Positions 1 to 9,868 of a stretch of 64,000 bases of DNA are shown here, one piece after another (position 1 is the first letter of the stretch; each line of letters opens with the position of its first letter). The DNA comes from Paragorgia papillata (lineage: Eukaryota > Cnidaria > Anthozoa > Scleralcyonacea > Coralliidae): positions 2,222,501 through 2,286,500 of the forward strand of contig JAWNZC010000234.1 of assembly GCA_035771165.1 (NCBI GenBank), read 5' to 3'. The position numbers and the translations under genes were made by a program. Under the pieces are notes generated by a model, which saw only the letters and a list, made by a program, of their open reading frames with translations, had not been told where the DNA came from and did no database searches.

Positions 1-138
1 GCTTAAACTTCGATCGGAATTGGAAGAGCCATTTTTGGCGCAAATTGCCGCATTTTTTGTCGATCACTGTTGTCGTGCGAAGGTTGGACTTCAGACTCTT
101 CAGTAACATGAACTGATGAACAACACTTCAGTCTTCAG

Positions 139-512
139 AACTAATCGATTTCTTGAAGATCAAGCAGGTTCCACAAGACGTTTGCAATACGTTAAAAGGC
201 AAGTAAGAGTAGCTTTACTTCAAGATTTTTGATTTGTTGCTCAGTTGCCTCGTATTATATAAATCTTATGAGTCTTAATATTTTCTTTTATACAGATACA
301 GATACAGTAATTGTATTGACGGGACAACACTTGTCTGTTTATTCGGTGATCAAACCGAGTTTTTAACAGTCTTCCCAAAGTCTGGCTACCGTTTGCTGCT
401 GACACGTGCATTCAACAGTATTGTGATTAAAACCTCTGTGCCTGAAGGAGACGCCAGCGTGCTTAAAGCTTCGCCGAGTCCTGCCGAAGAAAGAGACGAA
501 GTGATCGGCGCG
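139..512 (+). CDS. SAM-like domain protein, two internal exons (139-202, 296-512), 5' end outside window
   Basis: Two exons join in frame into a SAM-type helical fold. Exon A (after AG at 137-138, donor GTAAGA at 203) reads ELIDFLKIKQVPQDVCNTLK. Exon B (acceptor at 295, donor GTAAGT at 513) continues with an IDGTTLVCLFGDQ segment and SGYRLLLTRAF, the usual order in SAM domains: helix, 'I-D-G' turn, then a Gly-x-Arg helix. A Ser/Glu-rich tail follows. The splice phase agrees (two bases plus one). The acceptor is a tandem ATACAG hexamer, so skipping one or two hexamers keeps frame. No start codon lies in frame upstream within the window, so the N-terminus is missing. SAM domains usually mediate protein-protein or RNA binding; the function here cannot be assigned. 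Exon B ends in phase 0, whereas the candidate last exon near 4548 needs phase 1, so an exon is probably unseen. Confidence 0.55.
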
Positions 513-854
513 GTAAGTTGCCAGTTTTGTTACCTCGTGTTTTAATATGACTGTTCACAGTTGCCGTGTATCTTAGTGCTGCGTTTGGATAATATCCCTG
601 TACGTTTAGCGTTAAAGAAGTACTACACGCTCATAAGAACTCGGAGCTAGATCGCGAATAATATTTTTAACGCATTTTGGAAAGTCTCCATCGTTTAAAT
701 TACGCGCTGCGCTCGGCTTGCCAAACAATCATGAAATCGAGGCTTGACTGCTCGCGCTGAGCTTTATCTGCCACCTTTTTTTGCCGGCTAGTGAGGAATA
801 GTGGTAAGTTATTATACTAGTTAGTAGTTATTATATTAGTTAATAGTAGAACGT
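513..854 (+). other. Intronic sequence, no feature seen
   Basis: Begins with the donor GTAAGT of the second SAM exon. I see no open frame with splice sites and no repeat structure before the satellite starts. Confidence 0.4.
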
Positions 855-3800
855 ATGGGTAAAATCTTTCAAAATTATTCACTTACTAGCGAGCAAATAT
901 GATAACATATTTCTGCATATTCAATGTTTAAAAGGCGAGATAGCACATCTCTTAGCCGCCCTGGACAAATGGCACATTCCATACAGGTAGCAGCATTATG
1001 CAGTGATTTGTTTCAATTTTAACCATGTGTTATTGTAAGAGTGATCAGAAATTTAAGAATTTTAAATGTGGGTAAAATCTGTCAAATTCACTTGGTGAGC
1101 AAATAAGATAACATATTTCTGCATAATCAATGTTAAGGCGAGATGGCCCATCTCTTAGCCGCCCTGGACAAATGGCACATTCCATACAGGTAGCAGCATT
1201 ATGCAGTGATTTGTTTCTATTTTAACCATGTGTTATTGTAAGAGTGATCAGAAATTTAAGAATTTTAAATGTGGGTAAAATCTGTCAAATGCACTTGGTG
1301 AGCAAATATGATAACATATTTCTGCATAATCAATGTTAAGGTGAGATGGCACATCTCTTAGCCGCCCTGGACAAATGGCACATTTGATACAGGTAGCAGC
1401 ATTATGCAGTGATTTGTTTCAATTTTAACCATGTGTTATTGTAAGAGTGATCAGAAATTTAAGAATTTTAAATGTGGGTAAAATCTGTCAAATTCACTTG
1501 GTGAGCAAATAAGATAACATATTCCTGCATAATCAATGTTAAGGTGAGATGGCCCATCTCTTAGCCACCCTGGACAAATGGCACATTTAATACAAGTAGC
1601 AGAATTATGCAGTGATTTGTTTCTATTATAACCATGTGTTATTGTAAGAGTGATCAGAAATTTAAGAATACACCTGGATGTACATGTACATGTAAACTAC
1701 CAATTCCAGACAATCCAGGGTAAAATCTGTCAAATTCACTTGGTGAGCAAATAAGATAACATATTTCTGCATAATCAATGTTAAGGTGAGATGGCCCATC
1801 TCTTAGCCGCCCTGGACAAATGGCACATTTGATACAGGTAGCAGCATTATGCAGTGATTTGTTTCTATTTTAACCATGTGTAATTGTAAGAGTGATCAGA
1901 AATTTAAGAATACACCTGGATGTGCGTGTACATGTAAACTACCCAATTCCAGACAATCCAGGGTAAAATCTGTCAAATTCACTTGGTGAGCAAATAAGAT
2001 AACATATTTCTGCATAATCAATGTTAAGGTGAGATGGCCCATCTCTTAGCCGCCCTGGACAAATGGCACATATGATACAGGTAGCAGCATTATGCACTAT
2101 GCAGTCATGTGATTCAGTGCTTTCAATGAAGCGAGCGCGATCGCGCTCGCGCTCGCCCACACGCTCCCAAGTTCGTTCTGCCAGCGCGATTGATCGCGCT
2201 GGCAGATAAGTAATTTGTCATAAAATGCGCTCGCAGATTATCTTCCACTGCCTAGAAATGGAGTAAATAAATGCTCAGTTGTATATAATATGAAAATAAT
2301 GGAATATCTCTTGTTTACTTTGTGCAGGAGTATACAGTCTAGCTTATAAAAACAAATCAATAAACCGGCGGCGTGGTTTTGAACAACGTTATGCACGCAT
2401 ATTTACGAATTATGGCATCACAGGGAGATAAATTGTTCTTGGTTTTATTAAATTAACGGGTTTAGATATTAAATATTTTTAGTTTGTTTCCAGTGGCAGG
2501 CTAACTGCACTCTCCAGTGACGTACTGTATTGTCTTGCTGCATATTGTTTAATTGATATTCGTATTATTAAAAGACAAGCCGAAATCGGGAAAATGCAAA
2601 ATAGCGTTCGTTTGCTCACGGGGACGTCCGCTGCATGTTCCGGCGCGGCAATATCGGGATAAACACTACAAAATCTCAAACTTTATGCTAGTTGTGCAGA
2701 TGAAAACCACAAATTACACTTAAAACATTGGTTTGAAGTTCATTTTTATGATAATAGACTGTTAAAATTGACCCAGGAAATGTAACAGGAAGTCATCAAC
2801 ATAAACCGGCGCTGTTTTTCAAGAAAAACCAAATCGCGCTGCCCAGTTGTGAAATCTGCTCTGGCGAGCGCGATCCATCGCGCTGGCGTATTTTATTCAT
2901 TGAAAGCACTGTGATTTGTTTCTATTTTAACCATGTGTTATTGTAAGAGTGATCAGAAATTTAAGAATACACCTGGATGTACATGTACATGTAAACTACC
3001 AATTCCAGACAATCCAGGGTAAAATCTGTCAAATTCACTTGGTGAGCAAATATGATAACATATTTCTGCATAATCAATGTTAAGGTGAGATGGCACATCT
3101 CTTAGCCGCCCTGGACAAATGGCACATTTGATACAGGTAGCAGCATTATGCAGTGATTTGTTTCAATTATAACCATGTGTTATTGTAAGAGTGATCAGAA
3201 ATTTAAGAATTTTAAATGTGGGTAAAATCTGTCAAATTCACTTGGTGAGCAAATAAGATAACATATTCCTGCATAATCAATGTTAAGGTGAGATGGCCCA
3301 TCTCTTAGCCACCCTGGACAAATGGCACATTTAATACAAGTAGCAGAATTATGCAGTGATTTGTTTCTATTATAACCATGTGTTATTGTAAGAGTGATCA
3401 GAAATTTAAGAATACACCTGGATGTACATGTACATGTAAACTACCAATTCCAGACAATCCAGGGTAAAATCTGTCAAATTCACTTGGTGAGCAAATAAGA
3501 TAACATATTTCTGCATAATCAATGTTAAGGCGAGATGGCCCATCTCTTAGCTGCCCTGGACAAATGGCACATTTGATACAGGTAGCAGCATTATGCAGTG
3601 ATTTGTTTCTATTTTAACCATGTGTTATTGTAAGAGTGATCAGAAATTTAAGAATTTTAAAGGTAAAATCTGTCAAATTCACTTGGTGAGCAAATAAGAT
3701 AACATATTTCTACATGATCAATGTTAAGGCAAGATGGCACATCTCTTAGCCGCCCTGGACAAATGGCACATTTGATACAGGTAGCAGCATTATGCAGTGA

Positions 3801-4260
3801 TTTGTTTCAATTTTAACCATGTGTTATTGTAAGAGTGATCAGAAATTTAAGAATTTTAAATGTGCGTACACCTAATTCCAGACAATCCAAACCTGGGTAA
3901 AATCTGTCAAATTCACTTGGTGGGCAAATAAGATAACATATTCCTGCATAATCAATGTTAAGGCGAGATGGCACATCTCTTAGCCACCCTGGACAAATGG
4001 CACATTTAATACAGGTAGCAGAATTATGCAGTGATTTGTTTCTATTTTAACCATGTGTAATTGTAAGAGTGATCAGAAATTTAAGAATATACCTGGATGT
4101 GCGTGTACATGTAAACTACCCAATTCCAGACAATCCAGGGTAAAATCTGTCAAATTCACTTGGTGAGCAAATAAGATAACATATTTCTGCATAATCAATG
4201 TTAAGGTGAGATGGCACATCTCTTAGCTGCCCTGGCAAATGGCTCATTTGATACAGGTAC
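855..4260. repeat. Satellite of about 200-244 bp units, roughly 13 copies, interrupted at 2115-2911
   Basis: Each unit carries GTAGCAGCATTATGCAGTG, then TGTAAGAGTGATCAG, AAATCTGTCAAATTCAC, AAGATAACATATT and CTTAGCCGCCCTGGAC. Unit starts near 987, 1187, 1391, 1592, 1836 and 2080 give spacings of about 200 bp, or about 240 bp where a 40-bp insert (CACCTGGATGTACATG...) is present. Copies continue after the inserted element to about 4260, the last being the most diverged. The array probably lies in an intron of the SAM-like gene. Confidence 0.9.
2115..2911. mobile_element. Non-autonomous DNA transposon inserted in the satellite
   Basis: Termini CAGTGCTTTCAATGAA and its exact inverse form a 16-bp TIR, flanked by TGATT on both sides (2110-2114, 2912-2916). 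CAGTG termini are typical of hAT elements, but those make 8-bp duplications; only 5 bp match here. Subterminal regions contain AGCGCGAT/ATCGCGCT palindromes. No transposase frame is present. Confidence 0.7.
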
Positions 4261-4547
4261 TGACTGTACTGTACACCGTAACAGCATTATGCAGTGGTTT
4301 GTGTCTTTCCCAACCATGTGTTACACTTATTATTGAACCACCTAGATGCATGCTGAGGGCTCCCCATTTAATGAGTAAAATTGTCTGGCAGTAGACAGAG
4401 TAAAATAGGAAAGTTGCTGTTTTTAGCCGGCTTAGCCAGGAATGGGTTAATATCCCCACTGCTAGAAGTAATAGTCTGAAAACATCTTCTCTTAAATTTT
4501 TAGCCTGCTGCATCAGCAATCCCTGCAAAACGGAAATGCTTTTCCAG
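4261..4547. other. Unique-looking intronic sequence
   Basis: Follows the satellite; no coding exon or repeat recognised until the acceptor at 4547. Confidence 0.3.
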
Positions 4548-4727
4548 GGAAAATGGTGGATGTCATATCAACTTACTTTGTATTTGATGTGAGCTACCCT
4601 GATATCATGTTAGGAATTCTTTTTTTCCCTGCAAGACGTTGCTTTAGAAATTAAAGACAATGTATTTAGAGGAACTAAATACTCAACTTTCATGGCTGAA
4701 CTTCGAAATGATGTCCATACTATTTAA
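4548..4727 (+). pseudogene. Candidate terminal exon of the SAM-like gene, broken by a one-base slip in a T run
   Basis: After a good acceptor (TTTTCCAG ending at 4547) one frame reads STYFVFDVSYPDIMLGIL and then runs off into a stop at 4652-4654. Seven T's at 4620-4626 separate it from a second frame that reads LQDVALEIKDNVFRG and then TFMAELRNDVHTI to a stop at 4725-4727. Removing one T would fuse both into one C-terminal exon. A polyadenylation signal AATAAA overlaps the stop. The first segment resembles C-terminal parts of SAM-containing cnidarian proteins as I recall them, so I tie it to the upstream exons, but the phase does not match directly. It may be a real allelic break, an assembly error in the homopolymer, or an unrelated gene end. 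Confidence 0.4.
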
Positions 4728-4732
4728 ATAAA
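4727..4732 (+). promoter_or_regulatory. Polyadenylation signal AATAAA
   Basis: A perfect AATAAA overlaps the stop codon of the candidate terminal exon. It supports transcription ending here on the plus strand. Confidence 0.4.
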
Positions 4733-4872
4733 GTACATGAACTAGGAAACAAATTGCTTTTATAACGTACTTCATAGTTTTAGTATTGTATAGATATTTT
4801 TTGAAATTAATTAAATATTTTCTAATATATTTTTTTCAGTTTAACTCTTTATGTATTTATTCATCAGATCTT

Positions 4873-5241
4873 AAGGTGTGTTACACTAAACATCTCTTAA
4901 GGTGTGTTACACTAACACATCTCTTAAGGTGTGTTACACTAACACATCTTAAGGTGTGTTACACTAACACATCTTAAGGTGTGTTAAACTAACACATCTT
5001 AAGGTGTGTTAAACTAGCACATCTTAAGGTGTGTTAAACTAGCACATCTTAAGGTGTGTTAAACTAACACATCTTAAGGTGTGTTAAACTAGCACATCTT
5101 AAGGTGTGTTAAACTAACACATCTTAAGGTGTGTTAAACTAACACATCTTAAGGTGTGTTAAACTAACACATCTTAAGGTGTGTTACATTAACACACCAA
5201 GGTGTGTTCGTTAACACACCAAGTGTGTTCGTTAACACACC
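4873..5241. repeat. 25-bp minisatellite
   Basis: About a dozen tandem copies of a unit containing CATCTTAAGGTGTGTTAAAC with a 25-bp period (for example starts at 5044 and 5069). TTAAACTAAC and TTAAACTAGC variants alternate. The 3' copies change into shorter AACACACCAAGGTGTG units that are themselves small palindromes. Confidence 0.9.
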
Positions 5242-5520
5242 AAGATGTGTTAAATAACACACCTTTTTATAAAACACACCTTAAAGTGTGTTATATTCTG
5301 GACAAGCAAAAAAAACACCTTAAGGTGTGTTATGTTAACACACCCTAGTGTGTCATATTAACACATCTTAAGGTGTGTTAATAACACACCTTAAGATGTG
5401 TTAATATGACACACTAGGGTGTGTTAACATAACACACCTTAAGGTGTGTTTTTTGCTTGTCCAGAATATAACACACTTTAAGGTGTGTTTTATAAAAAGG
5501 TGTGTTATTTAACACATCTT
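5242..5520. repeat. Large palindrome built from minisatellite units
   Basis: Arms of about 139 bp mirror around position 5381 (GGTGTGTTAATAACACACC). Both arms contain CTGGACAAGCAAAAAA or its inverse, and CACCCTAGTGTGT or its inverse, so the symmetry extends beyond the repeated motif. Symmetry breaks near 5242 and 5521, where TTCGTTAAC occurs in the same orientation on both sides. Confidence 0.85.
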
Positions 5521-5841
5521 GGTGTGTTCGTTAACACACTTCAGTGTTATATTCTGGACAAGAAAAGTGTGTTGTTTTAACACACCTTGTTTTAAGAGTG
5601 TATACCTGATTTAAAGAAATACAAGGAAGGGAATAATTTGAAAATCGCTGTTGCTTATATATAGCGAGGTCGGCAAATAGTAGGCGAGATACTCAATCAG
5701 CAGAATTTTCATTTTAACATGCCATTTTATAAGGACTATGATATGTAAATTAGCCCTTAAGCGGCGGCCATTGAGGGGCATGAATATTAAATTCAATACA
5801 TTCACCTCTTTATTTATTTTGAACGGCTGGCAAACTTAGCC

Positions 5842-6168
5842 TGCGAGCAGAAGTCTGAAGTGTGAAGACTGAAGTCTGAAGTCTGAAGTCTGAAGTCTGA
5901 AGTCTGAAGTCTGACGTCTGACGTCTGACGTCTGACGTCTGACGTCTGAGGTCTGAGGTCTGAGGTCTGAGGTCTGAGGTCTGAGGTCTGAGGTCTGAGG
6001 TCTGACGTCTGACGTCTGAGGTCTGACGTCTGACGTCTGACGTCTGACGTCTGAGGTATGAGGTATGAGGTCTGAGGTCTGAGGTCTGAGGTCTGAGGTC
6101 TGAGGTCTGAGGTCTGAAGTCTGAGGTCTGAGGTCTGAGGTCTGAAGTCTGAAGTCTGAAGTCTGAAG
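5842..6168. repeat. 7-bp repeat (GANGTCT)n
   Basis: About 45 tandem heptamers differing almost only at the third base: GAAGTCT, GACGTCT or GAGGTCT. The variants occur in blocks rather than at random, with GAAGTCT at both outer ends. Apparent long frames rich in QTSDLR or similar come only from the repeat. Confidence 0.95.
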
Positions 6169-6524
6169 TCCCTACCCGGCTTTCGTACCTTCGGCTTCAT
6201 TTCTGGCGATTGACGGCAACAACAAATATGAATTATCCAGCAAATGTCGTAAATTTTGAATATATCTAATTTACCGCTCGAATTTAACGTTACAGGACTT
6301 GCAACAACCTTGACGTTAATATAAGAACCGAATCAACCGCTCCCCCCCAGGACGGGCGAATCTCAAATTATCCACGTGACCAAATACTCCAAGAATCTTG
6401 GAGTATTTTGGAATCACGTGACCAGCCTTTGCCAGGGTCTTCTCCACTGATATATATAGGTCAGTGGTCTTCTCCTCGCGCCATTTTGAAAGCAGAGAGG
6501 GCCCTGGGTACGAGGTTGAACGGT

Positions 6525-6818
6525 AAGAACCTCGAGCTATCATTTCCTTCAAATTATGAAGCTTAACCACTATTAAAACCACCATCTGATTGGACAACCT
6601 TTTAAAACGAAACCTCACCCCCATACCACCCCCCGGTAATCACGCCCCCGGAAACCCTAAACCTAATCACAACCCTCCGGAAAAATGTGCCTCCTGTCAT
6701 AGCCCGACCACAACACCCCTGTAGGATTTTTACCTTTATGTGTTCAAGTTTAACATCCCACTTGTGGGATGGTTTTATTAGATGGTTAAGCTTCATAATT
6801 TGAAACCGATGATACCTC
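6525..6818. mobile_element. MITE, copy 1 of a family also at 52146-52410
   Basis: Near the left end TCAAATTATGAAGCTTAACC is mirrored at the right end, giving an imperfect TIR of about 35 bp. The 7-bp GAACGGT flanks both sides (6518-6524, 6819-6825). The interior shares ACGAAACCTCACCCCCATAC with copy 2. No coding capacity. Confidence 0.75.
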
Positions 6819-7332
6819 GAACGGTTGGACGGGTGTTGGCCGGAGGCGGATTAGAGGAGGATGGGCACAATTGGAATTGACTGATACATTTATATATAGC
6901 CTGCGGGCAGGCCCTCCTGTTGCTGTGAAATGTGGGCCTGCAACAAAGCATGGGATTTTTTCATCACTCGCGGCCGTCAGAGGCCGCGTATTTCTATTGG
7001 TCGAATTTGGCGGCCGCGAGTTTCTATTGGTCGAACAAAATTAATCCAGAATAAATTATTTCTAAAGTTATTGTTTACGGACTTCAACAACGCATGGAGT
7101 GAGACATATTTCAATAAGACGGCTATTAAAGACGCCGTAGCTCTTAATATTTTGAAAACACATCGCTGTGGAACAAAAGAAAAGAAATAGCAAAGTAGAT
7201 CCGGATTGAAACTCCATGAATCTCTCTGTCTGTCTGTCAGTGTCTGGCTTTATATTAAATACAGAAGCAAGTGTCATCACTTCATCACAAATCGAGCCCC
7301 GTCCGTTCGCCTTGACTCAATAATAATGTGCC

Positions 7333-7632
7333 CATAGGCGTATGGGCACAAATTTATAGGGGGGGCAGAGAACATTTTGCCCGACTGAAACGGAAATTGC
7401 CCGACTTTTCATATAAAAAAAACACTAAGTGCATGTTGTTCAATATACTTTATCTCCTACAATACACAGATATTAAATTGTTTTGATTACTTTTCCTTAT
7501 TTTTATCCTATTTTAACATTTCCCCCCTATAATTTTGCCCGACTTAGCTTGAAAATTTGCCCGACTTCGCAACATTTCCATTTGTCTGGGGGGGCAGCTG
7601 CCCCCCCTACTCCCCCGCCTCGTACGCCTATG
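7333..7632. mobile_element. hAT-type MITE nested in the Mutator-like element
   Basis: Termini CATAGGCGTA and TACGCCTATG with an exact 8-bp duplication AATGTGCC (7325-7332, 7633-7640). G-rich left and C-rich right subterminal regions (GGGGGGGCAG and CTGCCCCCCC) pair. The homologous site in the copy at 17411-18735 is empty, which confirms the insertion. Confidence 0.9.
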
Positions 7633-8180
7633 AATGTGCCGTTCAAAACGTCAAAACATATTAATAAGAGGAGATTACACATTCACTTAATTCGTGTAAT
7701 AAAGATTATTGATAAATGAGGTAAGCTCTTTTTCAAACGAAGTTTCTTTCTGCTATTAAATTGTCTGTGCTTGCTATTGTCTGGAACTTAATTGATATTA
7801 TCCAATTTGTGCGCCAGTTGCGTCTGGTATTATTTATATTATCGAAGCCGACTGGCTCGAGGCTACCAGTTATTCAGTTCAGAATGACCCAGTTTTTTAA
7901 CTCAACAGCCAGAAGGAAAGTCTTGCTAAATTTGATAAAACACTTGAATTTTTTAACTATTAATATGTCGCCGTTTAGACTATAATGATACGCACCTGGT
8001 TCTAATGTCGGCTATCTGTGAAAGCGTCTGAAAGTGTCTATATGTTCATTTAAGTTAGGTTTTCGCACCTTCCCTAGCTACGAAGGAGCGTAACTCATTT
8101 CATGTTCGGTCGTATACAGCAGCAGTTCGTGAAAGTCTTCGTTTTGACCTCTTGCAACTTGCACATTTAGTCATTTACAC

Positions 8181-8999
8181 CAGGGCCGGATTAGGGTTGC
8201 GCGAGGCCCCCGGAATTTTTTCAGCGCGGGGCCCCTTTACAGTTTACACCCCCCCCCCCCCCAAGTCCCGACAGACCGACGGCGTTGTGAACAATTTACG
8301 CAAAAAAATAGTAAAACGACAAAAGGTAACATTCTGCGTTTTGTCCCCTAAACGATTAAAAGTTGCCTTTGTATTTACAAAAAGTGTTTGTGCACTGGTT
8401 GTGGACAATACAATAATACATTATACATTATATACAAGAAAAAATAAAGTTAAATGTTAATCCAGCTAGTATAAAGTCATGGAAAAAGTGTATATGCATG
8501 AAGCCATAAACACGCAAATCATTTGCGTCTCAATTTCCAGATGCCTTGTAAACATTATGTTTACGGGATTTCTGAATGGCAAAATCATTAATTAAAGACG
8601 AAAATTCCATTTTCCGCAGAAGCTCGTGTTCCACGCTGAGCAGTGTAAGGCTGTTTAGCCTCTTCTGTGTCATGCACGATCGGACTTGGCTTTTTATTCG
8701 CTTCAGTGTAGAGAATGATCTTTCGCCGGAACAGTTCGAGATCATAAGACAAAGATAAATGCGAAATGCAATAAAGGTGTTCGGAAATAAAGTTTCCAGA
8801 TTATTGTCCACAAGAAGCTTATACATTCGCAATTCCAGCGACTCCACGTTTAATTTGGGGGGCCCGCGCTTTTGGGGGCCTCGCGCTTTCTGGGGCCTAT
8901 CGCTTTGTAGAAATGAAGTGCAGAACAAAAAATTGCGCAATCAGAAAGCGCGGGGCCCCCGGCATATGCCGGTTCTGCCATGGGGTTAATCCGGGACTG
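8181..8999. mobile_element. hAT element remnant nested in the Mutator-like element
   Basis: Termini CAGGGCCGGATTAGG and an inverse reading CAGTCCCGGATTAACC, with an exact 8-bp duplication ATTTACAC (8173-8180, 9000-9007). Contains the 3' part of a transposase on the minus strand. Absent from the homologous copy at 17411-18735. Confidence 0.9.
8530..8850 (-). pseudogene. hAT transposase C-terminal fragment (ZMYM1-like dimerisation domain)
   Basis: The minus-strand frame reads SNCSGERSFSTLKRIKSQVR followed by RLNSLTLLSVEHELL. This is the C-terminal hAT dimerisation motif (S-x-x-x-ER-x-FS-x-L-K-x-K) in the form found in zinc-finger MYM-type 1-like transposases. The BED or zinc-finger region and the catalytic D residues are absent, so the element lost most of its gene by internal deletion and cannot move itself. 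Its upstream coding sequence changes abruptly at about 8850 into G/C-rich subterminal DNA. It is a domain remnant, not a host gene. Confidence 0.75.
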
Positions 9000-9672
9000 A
9001 TTTACACGAGAAGCGCTATCTAGATCTTGACGATATTATGTCGCCATCACCTGGATCAGTGAATGCCGTGCAGTGAATCACAAACACCTAATCTCGAATA
9101 ACGATTTATCAATGTTTCTTGCAAAATCAAAGTTATGTTCGTCTTCCACAAATTAGAGATAGCAAACTTATAAAACTAAGATCTGAGGTTGTCATGATCC
9201 AATCTTAGTACATTCAATTTGATTTAAACTGAAGACGTTAGCACGCATCGCTAAACTGTTTCGCTACATGTTTTTAGTCTAAAGTTGAATATTTTAAACT
9301 CCTAACTACATACCCGATAATCGTTAGATGCGTTACATTGCTTCTGGCTTTCTTATAAACAGATTTTCTGAGTTTTCAGTAACGAGTATAGTTGATAGTG
9401 TGAAATTTACATCTTCGGTTGCTTTGAATGAGGATTTTTACACAGACTTCCGGAAGAATGTGATTGGTTTGATTCGCGACATTTGCATATTAATTAAGTG
9501 GGCGTTATCGATTTACCCCTAGGATTGTTGCAGGCTCTCATTTCACAGCCGCCGCGTTGAGAGCCTGCTCGCAGGCTAATTTATATATTGAGTGACTATT
9601 GACTAAAAGCGCGTAAAAAATAACAAATTTATTCAGTGTGACCGCCCAATTTGTGATGAAACTAGATTAACA

Positions 9673-9868
9673 ATGTTTACGACCAGAACATGTGTTGTTG
9701 TGACGGGAGCAAGCAAAGGTATCGGTAAAGCTATTGTTTGTTCACTTGCCCAAGAATTCTCGCAAAACCAACTAGGAAAGGAGTCAATTTTCGTCTTAAC
9801 TGCTCGGTCTAAAGAAGGCTTAGAAGAAACGAAGAATGCTGTGGCCAATATCTCGAGCGAAATCAAAG
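9673..9868 (+). CDS. SPR: SPR exon 1
   Basis: Residues 1-65 plus one base of codon 66. Starts MFTTRTCVVVTGASKGIGKA (Rossmann strand and NADP loop). Donor GTCAGT at 9869; the nearby GTAAAC is not used because the phase would fail with exon 2. Confidence 0.93.

Larger units (their letters stand above)
6897..9578. mobile_element. Mutator-like non-autonomous element with two nested insertions
   Basis: Ends are TAGCCTGCGGGCAGGC and an inverse ending GAGCAGGCTA type (right end CTCGCAGGCTA), with a 9-bp target duplication ATTTATATA at 6888-6896 and 9579-9587. The second TIR block, CTGTGAAATG, also pairs. After removing insertions at 7333-7632 and 8181-8999 the core matches, in inverse orientation, the element at 17411-18735, which has its own 9-bp duplication. 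A 9-bp duplication suggests the Mutator superfamily; no transposase is present. It ends 94 bp before the SPR start codon. Confidence 0.8.

Noticed and set aside
4873..5240. CRISPR-like regularly spaced repeats
   Set aside because: Units are contiguous, without unique spacers, and the DNA is clearly from an intron-bearing eukaryote.
5814..6200. 128-codon frame rich in QTSDLRP repeats
   Set aside because: Artefact of the 7-bp repeat, in which three units make seven codons.
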